From contig NW_022098021.1 of NCBI RefSeq assembly GCF_002288925.2, forward strand, positions 7,795,966 to 7,859,965: 64,000 nt of DNA, read 5' to 3'. The translations under genes and the position numbers were made by a program. Position 1 is the first letter of the stretch. Each line of letters starts with the position of its first letter. This DNA comes from Delphinapterus leucas. Its lineage: Eukaryota > Chordata > Mammalia > Artiodactyla > Monodontidae. The notes beneath the pieces were generated by a model, which was not told the origin of the DNA, searched no databases, and saw only the letters and a list, made by a program, of their open reading frames with translations. Below, piece after piece: positions 34,850-47,654 of this stretch.

Positions 34850-37390
34850 ATTGACAACATAAATTTATTTAAACGTTTACTCAAAATGTATGTGTACTGA
34901 AGATTTGGAAGAAGTTGGGGAAGCAAACAGTCTGTCTGTAAAGCTGATATGATGTAAAGCTGTAGGTTTAGACAAAACAAATGAGTTAAAGTACCATCAA
35001 ATAAGATTTGAATGCATCTCAAGTATAGCAATGCTGGTCTCTCTGAGGGATATGACTTGCTTCCACTCATAAAGGAATATTTTATGATCTGAAAAGGTGA
35101 TATGTTTTGGTTTACATCATTGCTTCCCATAAGAAGCTCAAGGCCCTTTGCACATCACGCTGAATTTATCTTCTCCGGATCCTCGAGGGTGGATATGCAG
35201 GAGCTTGCTTTTCATTTATGGAATGAAGGAAGTAAAGGAAGATAAATGGCCAAAGCCTGTTGGGAGAAAAGCCTTGTTCCGTCCCCTTGAGTGCCAGTCT
35301 CCCTGTCCATCCCAGTGCCTGTCAGACTCCAGCACATACGGGAACACCTCAGGGTCTTAAAGAGTCCCCTTTGTTAAGGTCCCCTTTGTTAAAATGCAGA
35401 TTTCTGGGTCCCAGCCCGATAATTTTCGGATTCAAGAGAGCCAAAATGAGGCCCCATGGATCTGCATCTTTAAGGGGCCAGGTGAGTTGTGTGTGCTGGC
35501 AGGTGCAGAACCCTTCTCAGGCCCCCCTGGCCCAGGTGTAAACTGGGACTGTTACTGGGTGATTTTCCTGCAAGTCTGTAGAATGTAAAGGTGATTGCTG
35601 GTTGCTTTGTCTTTAAGCTGAAGTCAGGAGCTGTTATGGAGAAAGCCAAGTGTGGAACTGAGGCCTGATATTCGGCAGTCAGGTGTTCTGTCTCTTTGGA
35701 AAGGGAACTAGAAACCCCAGAACTCGAACTAAGAAGTCTTCCTCTGGTTCTGGCCTCGTTTGGCAGATTTATAGATGCTGCTGGAGGGACTGTAGTGCGT
35801 GGAGCATGAGTCTCAAAAACAGGAGCAGTACGTTGTTGGGGCAGAGATTTTTGGATAATAGACAGGTGAGTTCCCAGAGGCGCTAGAACATCTCAGGCTG
35901 CGGATGCCGCGGATTCAGTGGCACCAGCGGGGGTGCTTTTTGGGACCGACTTTTTATGTTACAAAATTAAGATACCAGAAGTCAGGCATAAATGAGCCTG
36001 ACAGTTAACTGCTGAGGATACTCTAGCAGTGTAGAGGAACTGCACGGAGTGCCGACTTCCTTGTGTTTGTATATTTGCTCTCCCGGAGCCCTTGTGTGTG
36101 TTCTGGAATGGGCTGTGTGATCAGGATTCTTCTGCCCCTCACCCATGACTCCGCCTATGGAGTGCTTTATGAATCTCTCCCCAAACTCTGTTTGAGTTAG
36201 AATTTTCTTGTTTTCAGATCCTGAGCGGCATATGGGTTTTCATATCATCTGTTTAAATGAGATACGAATCAAAGAAGCCAAAGATCTTTTCCTTCCTAAA
36301 ATATACGGTTATTTCCTTTTTCTTTTTTTCCCTCCCATTTACTGTCCTTCCTGTGCATATGCTTACCCTCTGGCACATAGAATATATTGGTCCTGGCAAA
36401 CGTCGTTTCCAAGTGAGGAAAAATCTGTATTCCAAGCTCCACTTTCCCACTGACTTCTATGAGGAAACGGGGGACGTGTTTCAGACGGAGCGAGTGCAAG
36501 TGCGGGCAGCCGTGGGCTGAGTGTCGGGGCTGTGTGCTCCCTGCCACGCCTCTCGTTACTTCTCCCAACTGGCTGCATCCTTTGTAAGTGAACCCATGGA
36601 ACACCGCAGAGGGGTTCCCGACACGAAATGCCATCCACCTCTCCACCTGCTGTGGTGGCAGAATTGTGCTGGCGTTGTCCCCAGAGCGGCAGATCCCTGA
36701 GAGTTTGCTGTTGGTACCTGGCATCTGAGCAAACGGCTCAGCTCCAGCTCTCCCCGTAGGCCAGGCATGGCCCGGGACGTGTGCAAGCATTGCCTTAGAC
36801 CTCCCCGGTTTAAATTCCCCCTGTACAGGGAGGGAGGCAGAAGCTCCCAGAGGCCTCGTTGCCGAGCTGCTCAGCGGCAGGTTGGATGGCACGTGGTGTG
36901 GGAGTTAGACTCCATGTGTGAGCAGGGTGTTGCGCTCGTCCTCGGGGTCACGCGGGGCCCCTGCGATGCGGCGTCTTCCCTCGTTGTGTGGAGCTCTCAC
37001 GAGAGGGCTCCTTCAAAGGACACCTTGAAAACGCCTCACACGCCTGCCTCCTCCTCTCTGCCTGGCCGTGCCTTTTTGTCTCCTTTGCAGTTCTGCCCCT
37101 GAGATATCGGGGCTCCCCCGCCCCCGTCTTCCCCATCCAGCCTTGCGCCCTCAGTTCCCTGGCTCGTGGACACACTGAGCGCGGAGGCTCCCCTCACGCC
37201 TCTGCGCCGAGCGGCCCCCTGGGGACCAGGCTGCCATGCGGTTTGTCCACTTGAATGCCCGGCAGCACCTCGGGAGATTGGGAACCAGACTGAGTTTTCC
37301 CACAATCCGCTCACCGCTCGTTATACTCCAGCGTGTGACGGGCACCCCAGTCTACCCGCCCCTCGGATCTGAAACCTGGAATCACCTACA
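34850..37390. other. Intron 1 with a small palindromic element
   Basis: 35,330-35,500 contains inverted words (AAATGCAGATTTCTGGGTCC against GGCCCCATGGATCTGCAT), typical of a nonautonomous DNA transposon. The rest is unassigned, and 36.5 kb onwards becomes GC-rich. Confidence 0.4.
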
Positions 37391-37399
37391 CTCGTATCT

Positions 37400-37790
37400 C
37401 TGCCCGCTCCTTCCCTGCCCTCATCCACCTGTAGGGTCTGTCTCAAGGCCTGGAAATTCTGCCTCTTCAGTATCTCCAGCTCCACTCTAGCTCCCCACGC
37501 CGCTCTGCCCAGGCGCTGCCTCGTCTTAATTCGGTCCCTGACCTCTCATTGCCTGGCTCCGTTACCCTCCCAGCTGGCATGCGTGTGTGTCTTTCTTTGT
37601 CCCTCCACAGCCCACCCCACACGCTGCCTCTGGAAACTTGTCTAGGGCACACATTTCCACATGGCACTCTCCTCCTTAAAAGCCTCTCAAAGCTTTTAAT
37701 GGCACTCAGAACAAAACCAGACTCCCTAGCGCTAACCCCTTTCCCGTTGGCCCTGTCATCCCCAGCCTCACCTCTGGCCCCAGTCACACT
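37400..37790 (+). repeat. L2 fragment
   Basis: CTCCTCCTTAAAAGCCTCTC, TTTTAATGGCACTCAGAACA and CCAGACTCCCTAGCGCTAAC follow the L2 sense pattern. Confidence 0.55.
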
Positions 37791-37799
37791 CTCCCCCCC

Positions 37800-37884
37800 A
37801 GCTGTCCACGCCCTGGTCGCTCCCCTCCCCCCGGCTGTCCACGCCTGGGTCGCTCCCCTCCCCCCGGCTGCCCATGGTCTGGGC
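37800..37884 (+). repeat. 33-bp minisatellite, about 2.6 copies
   Basis: Units at 37,800-37,832 and 37,833-37,865 differ at a few positions; a partial third unit follows to 37,884. Each unit holds GCTGTCCACGCC and CGCTCCCCTCCCCCC. Confidence 0.9.
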
Positions 37885-37959
37885 ACACTGGGCTGTTTAA
37901 TGTGCTTGGTGTGCAGAAGCCTGTTTCCAGGCCTCCTCCTCCGTACCGGAAGTCTCTGC

Positions 37960-40755
37960 TGTCTGGAGTTTACTTGCTCAAGCCCCGCGTTGAGCTTGCT
38001 GCCCTGCTTGGTGCTTTGCCCTCCCTCTTCAGGGGCTCCCTTGGCGGTGCCATTAGAACAGCTGCCATCAGAGGGTGCCCATCTGCACTTGGTCGTTGGT
38101 GGAGGGACTCGTCTGTCACGTGAGACCATCAGCTCCTTGGGGGAGCTGCTCATTCATCTTCGCCCGGCTGCTGGCATGACACGTGGCTGTGACACATGCA
38201 GCCACTCTTGATTTTCTGTTGAACAAACAATAGCATAGATGAATAATGATAGTGACAGAGCCGCTAACGCCTCAGCGTGTGCCAGGCCCCGTTCTGGGCC
38301 CGCTACATGGGCTCCACCACTGGATCCTCAGCCGCCAGCAGCTGGTTCTGCCCTCTGTCCTCGGCCCTGCGTAGTGATGGGCCCTCCATCCTGTGGTTGG
38401 GTGCCCCCTCCTCCCCCCGACATGTCCACAACCCTGGAGACAGTGGATTTGTCAGGAGGACGATGAGGAAAGCAGGTCCTGCCCCAGTTCCTGGACCAAG
38501 CGCGTTTGTTTCTGTTCCCTCTGCTGCCAGGGATTATCTTCAAAGCAGGTAGTTGGAGCAAAGTAAATTGGCTGCAGACCTTGCATCCTGGAGCTTCAGG
38601 CCCCTTCAGAGGAGCTGCGATTAAACCTGGAAGCCCTAGGGAGCCCGAGTCGCTGGGGGCGAGGCTGTGCCGCTGAACCCTGTTCAGTGAAGTAGGTCGC
38701 AGCGAAGAACGGACCAGGGGGAGCCCTGAGCCGGGGGGTGCTCCAGCCGCGGGCTCCCAGGGGTGTGGTGGGCTCCGACCTGTCCGGCCTGGCTCAGATC
38801 CCTCCCTCCCGGCTTGTGTGGAGGACCCACGACCACCCGGCCCCACCGCGGTCGATTGTTTGTTTCCTCTTCCAGCAGGGCCACCGCCAGCACCTCCTGA
38901 GCCTTTAGTCTATACTGAGCCCTCGCTGGACACTTTCCGCCTCGTCTCACTTCATCCCGGCAGCTCTCCTCCGAGGGGGTCATTTAACGTCTTACTGCTT
39001 TCGGTTTTTGGTGTTTAATTTGGTTTCTCTGATAAATGTTACCGGGAGAGCGTGGGAGGATAAGTCCGGCACAGGAAGGAAACGGGAGTTAGGAGGTGCA
39101 GTCGCCTTCCTGCCTGGGCTGGTCCTGCTCCCTCCCTTCTTCCCTCCCAGGAACAGAAGACCTTAGGTTAGTGTTGCTTAAGTCATTGCAATTAATTCCT
39201 CTCCCGTTTTCTCGCACTCGAGGGCTAGGCTGGCCTATAAATCTTAGGCCCAGGTTAGCTGTACAGTTTGATTTATCTCTCGGGATAGGTGTGCTAAGGC
39301 ACATTAGCTGGCTTGAATCATTTAAAGTTATCCTGAGAAAGGTCTTATTTCTGTTGCCTGCCCTGATTTGCACTTTAAATATAGTTCCCTGGAGCGACTC
39401 ACAGGAATTCATGTTGAAAATAGAAAAGGGAAAATGACTTTTAAACAGCAGTTTGGCATAGAAGAGCACGATTTACCTTCGAATATTTCTCCAACTGCGC
39501 ATTAAGGCCAAGCTTTCAGGAATAATTTTTTTCCCCACTGAACCTGGAAATTATGAAGCCAGACAGCAAACACGGAGCCTCAGGCCCCCGCCCCCCCCAC
39601 CCCTGGCCCCCGCCACGCTCTCTGAGATACCTACTCTGTGCTCTTGTTAGCCTTGTTGAAGGTGACAGGTCTTTTCTTACCTCACTTGCTAGTTTTTCTC
39701 ACTTTACTCCTCTGTCAGCACCATTTCTCCTTCATTTCCACGAATTGCAAAAGCTGGCATTCTGTTGGTAGGAATTCTGTAAATGATTCATTATTTTCAA
39801 TTTGGATTTGTTAATGTGTAGCATATTCAGTGCCTTCAAAATGCATTTGGTTCCTTGATGATTTCTTTTGTTTTATTTAGATTATGGAAATGCAAAGATA
39901 AAACCAGCTAGTATTTTTTTTAATATTCATCTAATGGGGATTATCTTGCCATATTATGATTTGCTCTTCTGCCTGAAAGTAACGGCATTTCTTATGTTAC
40001 TGCTTTAAATATTGTATAATTTATTTCTATCGTGGGAAAAAGGAGTTCTTAATTTCACAGCAGAGTGATAGGGAGAAATGTGTTTTGTTTCCTTTTTTTA
40101 GAAAGATATTTTACCATTAGGCCGGTATATTTTTGGAGAGAACTAAAATCTAGTTTACCCTTCCCTCAGTGCAGCCTTGTCTGAATAAAAGTATGGTGTC
40201 TTTATTCCATAGAGACAGGGAGGATTTGTGGAATTCACTTGATTTCAGGGGAACATCTTTCCTCTCTGTAATTTCTACTTTAAACAGTAACAATGTCAAC
40301 TAATATTAGTTGCTTATTTATGAAAGGTTATGTGTTAGTAATATTTAGAACCAACACCAACTAAAGACAGTTTTTCTTCAGTACAGAGTCTATGTTCTGA
40401 AGGGCAGGGGCTTTTGTGTTAACATACTCTTCTTTTTCACATAGCTACCTGGCTTGGCAAAAAAGTGAGGTAAGACTAACCCTGGTTATTAGCTGAGGGG
40501 TCACTGAACTTGTTAAATTGGGAAGGTTATTTTTCTTGATAAAAGAGGAAATTCTAACCCAGAGAGCTTTGACTGTCCATGTTTGGAATAAGGCATCGAT
40601 GGGTTTGGGGAAGATGGATTTTTGAGTATCAGGTCCTGCATTAGATAGACCTCAGTTTTTATATCCCGCAAGATGCTACAGTGTTCTGTTTTCTGGAATT
40701 CTGTGATGCTGAGTGGTGTTGATGTGTTGCAACCTCCCTGTATGATGTTTATTAA
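37960..40755. other. Intron 1, GC-rich then AT-rich, no exon seen
   Basis: A piece at 38,265-38,310 (GTGTGCCAGGCCCCGTTCTG) may be L2 or MIR. The remainder is unassigned. Confidence 0.4.
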
Positions 40756-40769
40756 TAATTCTATTTTTG

Positions 40770-40975
40770 GGGCTTCCCTGGTGGCGCAGCGGTTGAGAGT
40801 CCGCCTGCTGATGCAGGGGACACGGGTTCGTGCCCCGGTCCGGAAAGATCCCACATGCCGCGGAGTGGCTGGGCCCATGAGCCATGGCCGCTGAGCCTGC
40901 ACGTCCGGAGCCTGTGCTCCGCAATGGGAGAGGCCACAACAGTGAGAGGCCCGCGTACCGCAAAAAAAAAAAAAA
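40770..40975 (+). mobile_element. CHR SINE, young subfamily
   Basis: Complete copy with A tail; TSD AATTCTATTTTTG at 40757-40769 and 40976-40988. Confidence 0.95.
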
Positions 40976-41145
40976 AATTCTATTTTTGAGACCTTCTTGA
41001 GAGTTTTAAATGTGCATGCTAGTTTAGAGATAAACAAAAACAGAATATTAAATACCCAGAAGCAGAATTTAAATGGTGTTTGAGGTTAAATCTCTCCTCT
41101 CTTCTTAGAACTTAATGAATGATTTGGGCTCTGCATTTGCCTTGG

Positions 41146-41168
41146 CGTGTGTGTGTGTGCGTGTGTGC
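41146..41168. repeat. (GT)n short microsatellite
   Basis: About ten GT units with one interruption. Confidence 0.85.
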
Positions 41169-41299
41169 ATAAAAAGTGAGAAAGCAGATCATACCCTAGT
41201 GAACATAAATTAAATGGGGGCACTAAGCTCCTTTGTTCTGCTGGGTTGGCCATGTTCGCTGTAAGGAGGAGACAGCCCTGAAGTGACGGATTGGGAAGA

Positions 41300-41560
41300 C
41301 TTGCATTCATTCGTTCAGTCACTCATGTGGGTAAATATTTATTGACCTTCTTCTGTGTGCTGGCTGTGTTCTAGATTTGGGGGCAAACAGTATATAAAAC
41401 CACATTCCTAAGGAAGAAAACCCCATATTCCTGCCTTCATGGGGCTTACATTAAACTAATATATAAGACAAGCAGTAAACAAATAAGTGTATATTATGTC
41501 AGTGGTGGTAAGTGCTCTGGAGGAGAATAAAGCAGAGGCAAGGGCGGGGGCAGTGGTGGG
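41300..41560 (-). repeat. L2 fragment
   Basis: GCATTCATTCGTTCAGTCAC, GTAAATATTTATTGACC, TGCCTTCATGGGGCTTACAT and GGTGGTAAGTGCTCTGG read as the inverse L2 3' region. Confidence 0.75.
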
Positions 41561-41564
41561 CTTC

Positions 41565-42780
41565 TCTCTCGGGAGCCACATACGACACCTGCTGGCATCT
41601 CAGCTCCCACAGAGAGGTTCACTTGTATTTCACCCCGCCTTCTCAAATGTCATCCTGGAGGTGGGAATGATTAAACCACGTTAGTCGTTTGCCTCTTAGC
41701 GTGAATGTGTGTTAGATTATCTCCTTTGAACAAATGTTAGTTGAGAGAGAATTTGAGGTAGTGGATGTCTGGGGATAGGGTGGGAGGGATCAGAGGTATC
41801 CGGATGGGTGGCGTTGTCTCCTGCTTCTGAGTAGGACCTCCTGCTACTCAGGGACTACCCCCAACCCCCATGGGGCTTGCACTGCATTACTGCTCCTTGG
41901 AATTGCCTGGCCAGCCCTTCAGTACCTTCCTGCTCCATGGCATTGCTCGTTTTTTCCCTGGGAATGCTAATTGGAGAAAGCAAACTCTACGAAATGCTTT
42001 CCTCTTAGCTTTTCAGGAGAAGTGCATTGTAAAATTAAGGCATTATTCTTTGTCTGGTTAACCTTCCTGACCGTTGGGTTTATCATTTTGCTTTCTATTT
42101 TCCACATGTTACTGTCAGGTTACTATTATTATGATTTTTAATGTGGAGCCTGGATGTGTCTCTAGGGATATCTTTGTCTATTTACACGCTCCGACTTGAA
42201 ACATTAAATCATTCTAAGTGGGGAATGATTCTAATTCCTCTCGCTCCCCTGGCCCCATGGCTTCAGCAGGGTTCTGGTAACGCTCCCCTGCGTGCCTGGA
42301 GCAGTATATGCAGCGCGCTGCTGACCCGAAACCGCTGAGACGGAAAGCTTGCCCCAGATTTAGCTCTGCGGCCCGCCAGGCTCCGGCAGGGATGTGAGAG
42401 TAGGAATTTGTACTTCTTCCTGCTCGATTCTCAGCAATTCCCCTTTGCTTCAGAAGGCACCAGAACCCAGGTTTCTAAGAAATTGTATTCCATATGCATC
42501 TATCTTGTGGTTTATAGCTACAGACACGAATGGTATACTCAGATCCTGTCTCCTTTGATGTAGTATTTCCTTAGCTGGTAGCCTAAGCATGTTGCCTTCA
42601 CACCGATGGATAATCTTAAGTCTGGAGAAAGGCAGCCTGCGGTACTAGTTTGTAGCAATTGCAGGTGCTTTTAAAAACGAGCAAAATTGATCATGTTAAA
42701 CTATGATTTTTTCCCCCATTTGAAGTAAAACTGTTGACTATGAGAATGAACCCTTATTGCTGATTTTAATGTAAAAATGT
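41565..42780. other. Intron 1, 3' part, nothing recognised
   Basis: No repeat or exon that I can name before the exon 2 acceptor. Confidence 0.4.
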
Positions 42781-42796
42781 TTCTCTCTTTTTCCAG

Positions 42797-42846
42797 CTTT
42801 TGCTTTGGTTTCTAAAGATGTGAAGAAGGAGGTCAAACAGTCTAAG
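42797..42846 (+). CDS. B3GLCT: B3GLCT coding exon 2: lumenal stem
   Basis: This 50-nt exon lies between a pyrimidine-rich acceptor (TTTTTCCAG, ending 42796) and a GTACGA donor at 42847. With one base carried from exon 1 it encodes 17 residues, AFALVSKDVKKEVKQSK, and ends in phase 0. The first residues finish the hydrophobic anchor; the rest is a short, Lys-rich, probably flexible stem on the ER-lumen side. It matches the human segment with conservative changes only (KKEVKQS is the same). The donor is weaker than those of exons 1, 3 and 4. Intron 1 is 13,827 bp. The exon is too short to find by length and was identified by homology and phase. Confidence 0.93.
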
Positions 42847-43489
42847 GTACGAATTGTAAAGTCAAATCTATTCCTCCTGAGATTTGTCTGTATTTTCTTT
42901 AATAGGAGCTGTAATGATTTCATCTTTCAATGAATTAATGAAATGTTGGTTAACACAGATTTTTGAACCCAAGCAGCAACTTACAGATAGGTTTGCTTTA
43001 AAAAAAAAAAAAAATCCTTTATAGTTAAGGCAGATCCACTTGGTTTTAAATTTCATTTTAAGAAAAAAGGTGCTTGGTAATGAAGCTAGACATTTTAGAA
43101 GTCTTGCTTGGATACCGTAGTTTTCTCCAGTCTTACTGCGTCTTAACCTTGGCCTTAATTTTCCCAGCCTGTGAAAGGATTCTGCTGTGTCAGGGTCACA
43201 AGAGCCTGAGCATCCCTCACCTTGAAGGTGGCACCGTCTGAGAGGGCATCCTGGGGACTGGTCAAGAGACCCCAAAGGTGACTGCCAGGCTCCTTGCACA
43301 GTCAGAACCCGAAACCAAGAGACGTGGGGGACCCATGGAGAGGGGATAGCACTTTTCCAAATCTCAGAGCTACTCCTTTGCCATCATTGGTCGCATTCAA
43401 GAACTGCATCTAAATTTTACCATTTGGGGTTGCGTTAGATCAGTTTAGCATATGAGAGAGAGAATATTTTAAAAATACGAGTTTTTTGT

Positions 43490-43690
43490 TTTTTTTTTGC
43501 GGTACGCGGACCTCTCACTGCTGTGGCCTCTCCAGTTGCAGAGCACAGGCTCCGGACGCGCAGGCCCGGCGGCCATGGCCCACGGGCCCAGCTGCCACGC
43601 GGCCTATGGGATCTTCCCGGACCGGGGCACGAACCCACGTCCCCTGCATCAGCAGGCGGACTCTCAACCACTGCGCCACCAGGGAAGCCC
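43490..43690 (-). mobile_element. CHR SINE, young subfamily
   Basis: Inverse copy from TTTTTTGCGGTACGCGGAC to CCACCAGGGAAGCCC. GAGTT near both ends is only a weak TSD. Confidence 0.92.
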
Positions 43691-43699
43691 ATGAGTTGT

Positions 43700-46450
43700 T
43701 TTTGTCACATTAATTCAGGCTCAGTTGACTCTATTTTTTTACCTCGCAATTTAGTATAAAAGCATTTTTAAATAGAATGTTTCTTTTACCATCAGAGTGT
43801 GATTGTGCTAACTATGCCATGGGATCCCTAAATGCGAATAATAATCCCTTACGGTTTTAAGATTCCTTGTGATTCATAAAGCGTTTTCAGGCATTTCATT
43901 TAATTTGATTTTCTCAGTGATGTTATTGCTAAGCAAAGCGGACATTCGCATGGAGAGCAGAGAAAATGTACCCTTGGAGAAGTTAAGTGACTTGATCGAG
44001 GCCACGTGACTGTTAAAAGGTGAAGTTAGAATCCAAATTCTCAGACTCCTTGAATTTTTCACACTGCAATTTTGTATTACATTGTCGTGTGTGTTTGGCA
44101 ATAATGAGGCTCATTTATAATGAACTTAAGGATTATTAATAGGGAATTAAAATTTTGTGTAATAAATTTAGAAATTAGAGCCCATTCTTTCAAATGGAGG
44201 TTTTTACTAATCTTTTCAAAAGAGGAAATATATATATATCTATTTGGCCTTAAATACATATATAAATAGAATAGAGATAAGGTGAGTCCTATATCTTAGT
44301 GTCATGTTTCATGCAAAAGTATTAAAGCCCTTGAAAAATGCCATCAACCCCATCTGTGCTTAGGTCCGCAGAGCCGAAAAGCCATTAATCCAATGAGGAG
44401 CGGCAGTGATAAAATGTCCACTGTAGCCCATACCCAAGGCTGGGAGATGGAGGAGAACCAATTTGTCCAAGGTCATCTGTAGATGAACCTGAGATAGGAG
44501 TTAAGGCTCTTTCCAATAACCGCATGCATCCGGGATTATCATTAGTTTATCACTCTTAGCAGAACTGATCGGGATCTGACACCGCTGCCCAGAAGGCCGC
44601 CTTCCGTCCTGCTCACTGCACTGCTCGCTTTGGTCAAGGGCTCTGGTTCCCTAGAACTAGGCCAGCGCTGCTCAGGGCTGGGGTCCTTCCCCAGACCGAT
44701 CAGATTCGCTGGTTGGCATCTGGTGGCTTCGTACCAGAATCCTAAGGCTGCCAGTGCGCTGTCATGCTGCCCGGGGCTTGCCCTCTGGCCCAGGCTCCCC
44801 TCCTGGGCTCCTGGCCCCTGGCTCTGTCAGATTCTGACCCACCCCAGCTTTCCGTGGAGCCTGCCTACCCAGGTTGGGGCTCAAGCTGCTACCTCAGCCA
44901 AGCCACCAAACTGTCTTCCAGTTGCACGTTTGCCCGGCCCTACATTCTGTGCTGGCTTGTGATCCTGGACCCCGTGGGACGTAGGCTTAGAGCCGGGCTC
45001 TGGAGCCAAACTGCTGTGGTTCACGGCCCTTCTACAACCCTGACCCCCTGCGGGACTCACCAAACCTCACTGAGCTCATCGTCCTCGTCTGTAAGACGGG
45101 GTAACAGGACTGCCCTCAAAAAGCTGTTTTGAAGATGAAGTGGGTGTGTGTGTCTGCCACTTAGAGCAGTGCCAGTTCCTGTTTAAATGTTGACCTGCTA
45201 TAACAGCAAGAAATGTCTTATGCAACCTTTCAAGAGGTTCCCACACAGATCAAAGTAACGGAGGAACCATAGACCTTCCTGCTTTTATCAGTTAAATGTC
45301 TTTTCTGGCGGTTGTTGACTTCATATGAAGTGGATGAGGAGGAGGATAAAAAGGGTAGGAGCTAATAATTACTGAGCGTTTGCTTTGGGCAGACATTACG
45401 TCATCTAGCGAAACCCTCACAACACCCCTGGCAAGTAGGTCTTGTAATTGTGATTCCTGTTTCACTGAAGCCGAGCCCTGAACTAGTGCATGGTAGAGGC
45501 AGAATTAGAGCACGGGCCCAGCTTACAACAAATGACCACATCTGATTCATTCATTTTATTCGAGATCTAGGGGGTGGTGACTGTTTGCGACCGAGTAGAA
45601 GATGCCAGTTTACGTCTCTTTCTTCTTAAAAGATGTCATAACAAATTCTTTGTGGTTGTTTTATCTTCTTTTAATGAAGGATTTATAAACTGAGCATCTC
45701 ATATATGGATTGCAAATGTTGAAATCTATCGTGCCTTAAAAATAAAACCTGTACGGAAGGGTGACTTGGATTTGTCTTTTCCTGGCCAGGGTAGGAGCTG
45801 TCTGGGGGGTAGGTGCCCTGGTAGCAAATGTCATTCCTGTCTGAGTAGCAATCCCGTTGACTTAGAAAACTTTGACAGTGAGCACATTTTGATGGGTATT
45901 GATAGTCAGTGTCAGAAACAGAGATAATAAAACAAACCGTGTGTTTCTTCTTGGGAAGAGCTAAGCCTTTTCACGAGGGAAGCTGGAGACAGAATTGTAA
46001 ATGTTCTGTCAATTCGTTCATTTAGTCTCATTTTCTTTCTCAAAGGGGAAATTACTGCAGACCATTCTGGTTCCGTTTCAGTTCACCTCATGCAAGTATT
46101 TCCTGGATATTTTATTTTTACAGTTTACACGTCTTAGCTATTGTGTCAGGCAGTCGGAGCCTCAGTGCTTAATAACAGATAGAAAGCTGTGGAATTTTGG
46201 TTGATTTTCTTTGGTTTTACCAGGGCATCTGGTAGAAAGTCCAGTTCCTGTTCCAGCTTGTTTAGTCTGGAATCGCTGAGTTCAGGATAGTTTTTGTGTT
46301 CTACTTGTGGATAAAGGTGACTTTTATTGTAGGTATTGCTCTTAGTGTACTCTCAAAATATATTTCCATCTAATGACACGTATTTTCCGAAGAACGCCTC
46401 TGGAGGAGGACCGGGCACGCATTACCGGTGGGTGTAAGGAAGGAACGCCG
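43700..46450. repeat. Intron 2 with MIR fragments
   Basis: MIR-like pieces: minus at about 43,860-44,050 (GAAGTTAAGTGACTTGATC), plus at 44,985-45,200 (TGAGCTCATCGTCCTCGTC), minus at 45,360-45,530 (CTAGCGAAACCCTCACAAC). The rest is unassigned. Confidence 0.5.
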
Positions 46451-46454
46451 GAAA

Positions 46455-46580
46455 GGAGAGAGAGACCTGGATTTTAATCCTGGCTCTGTGGCTGGAATGG
46501 CTGTTGGAGGTTGGGCAAATCCTGTATCTTTCTGAGCCTCCCTTACTTTCAAAAGGGGAGTGTTGGATTGGATCATCTCC
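46455..46580 (+). repeat. MIR fragment
   Basis: GAGACCTGGATTTTAATCC, TGGCTCTGTGGCTGG and TTCTGAGCCTCCCTTAC follow the MIR core. Confidence 0.75.
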
Positions 46581-46581
46581 T

Positions 46582-47190
46582 GTGCTATTTTTTAAAAATT
46601 GTGGTAAAATACACAACATAAAATTTACCATTTTAACCTTTTTTTTTTTTTTGCGGTACGCGGGCCTCTCACTGCTGTGGCCTCTCCCGTTGCGGAGCAC
46701 AGGCTCCGGACACGCAGGCTCAGCGGCCGTGGCTCACGGGCCCAGCCGCTCTGTGGCACGTGGGATCTTCCCGGAACGGGGCACGAACCCGTGTCCCCTG
46801 CATCGGCAGGCGGACTCCCAACCACTGTGCCACCAGGGAAGCCATTTTAACCATTTTTTAGTGTACAGTTCAGTAGTGTTAAGTATATTCATACTGTTGC
46901 ACAAGCAGTCTCCAGAACTCTTTTCATCCTGCAAAACTGAACCTCTGCACCCAGTAAGCCACAATTCTCCATCCCCCTCCCCCAGCCCCCCACCACCCTG
47001 CTTTCCATCTCTGTGAATTCAGTGGTCCTAGGTACCTCATGTAAATGGAGTCATACCGTCTCTGTCTCTTTATAACTGGCCTATTTCACTTAGCATAATG
47101 TCCTCGAGGTTCGTCCATATTGTAGCAGATGTCAGAATTCCCTTCCTTTCTAAGACCGTTGTATGGAGGGACCACATTTTCTTCATCCAT
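46582..47190 (-). mobile_element. Old L1 (L1M) 3' end, split by a SINE
   Basis: AAATTGTGGTAAAATACACA, TTTTTTAGTGTACAGTTCAG, TGCACAAGCAGTCTCC and GGAGTCATACCGTCTC read as an inverse L1M 3' region. Confidence 0.75.
46639..46841 (-). mobile_element. CHR SINE, young subfamily, nested in L1M
   Basis: Inverse copy; perfect 11-bp TSD CCATTTTAACC at 46628-46638 and 46842-46852. Confidence 0.95.
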
Positions 47191-47429
47191 TCTAGTGCTA
47201 TTTTTAAATCGAAAATCTCCAATTTTCCGTTATCCTCACCTGGCAGCCAAAGCTGTGGCCTGGCAAGGAGAAGGCAGCCTGGCCCCAGGGGAAGCCGAGG
47301 GTTCCCTCCCCGAGCGCAGGCCATGCTCCTGGCCAGAGGGGCAGTGAGTCCACACGCGCTAACCTAGGACGATAGCCTGGCTCTGCTTCAGCACATGTAG
47401 GGAAGTGGCTTGAGCTTTCCAGTCTTCTT

Positions 47430-47638
47430 TTTTTTTTTTTTTTTTTGCGATACGCGGGCCTCTCACTGTTGTGGCCCCTCCGGTTGCGGAGCACAGACTC
47501 TGGACGCGCAGGCTCAGCGGCCATGGCTCATGGGCCCAGCCGCTCCGCGGCACGTGGGATCCTCCCGGACCGGGGCACGAACCCGTGTCTCCTGCATCGG
47601 CAGGTGGACTCTCAACCACTACGCCACCAGGGAAGCCC
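47430..47638 (-). mobile_element. CHR SINE, young subfamily
   Basis: Inverse copy; perfect 12-bp TSD TCCAGTCTTCTT at 47418-47429 and 47639-47650. Confidence 0.95.
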
Positions 47639-47654
47639 TCCAGTCTTCTTTAGT

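Larger units (their letters stand above)
28970..42796 (+). other. B3GLCT: B3GLCT intron 1
   Basis: The intron is defined by the GTAAGT donor and the TTCCAG acceptor, with phase 1 on both sides. It starts inside the CpG island and contains two MaLR-type LTRs, L2 and MIR fragments, SINEs (one with an assembly gap), a 33-bp minisatellite and a GC-rich stretch at about 36.5-39.0 kb. I see no other exon in it. Confidence 0.85.

Noticed and set aside
36296..36892. 198-codon minus-strand open frame in intron 1
   Set aside because: No homology, no splice context, and overlapping frames on the other strand are equally open.
37467..38211. Open frames of 228 (minus) and 220 (plus) codons in intron 1
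   Set aside because: They overlap each other, run through an L2 fragment and a minisatellite with a period that is a multiple of three, and show no known domain.
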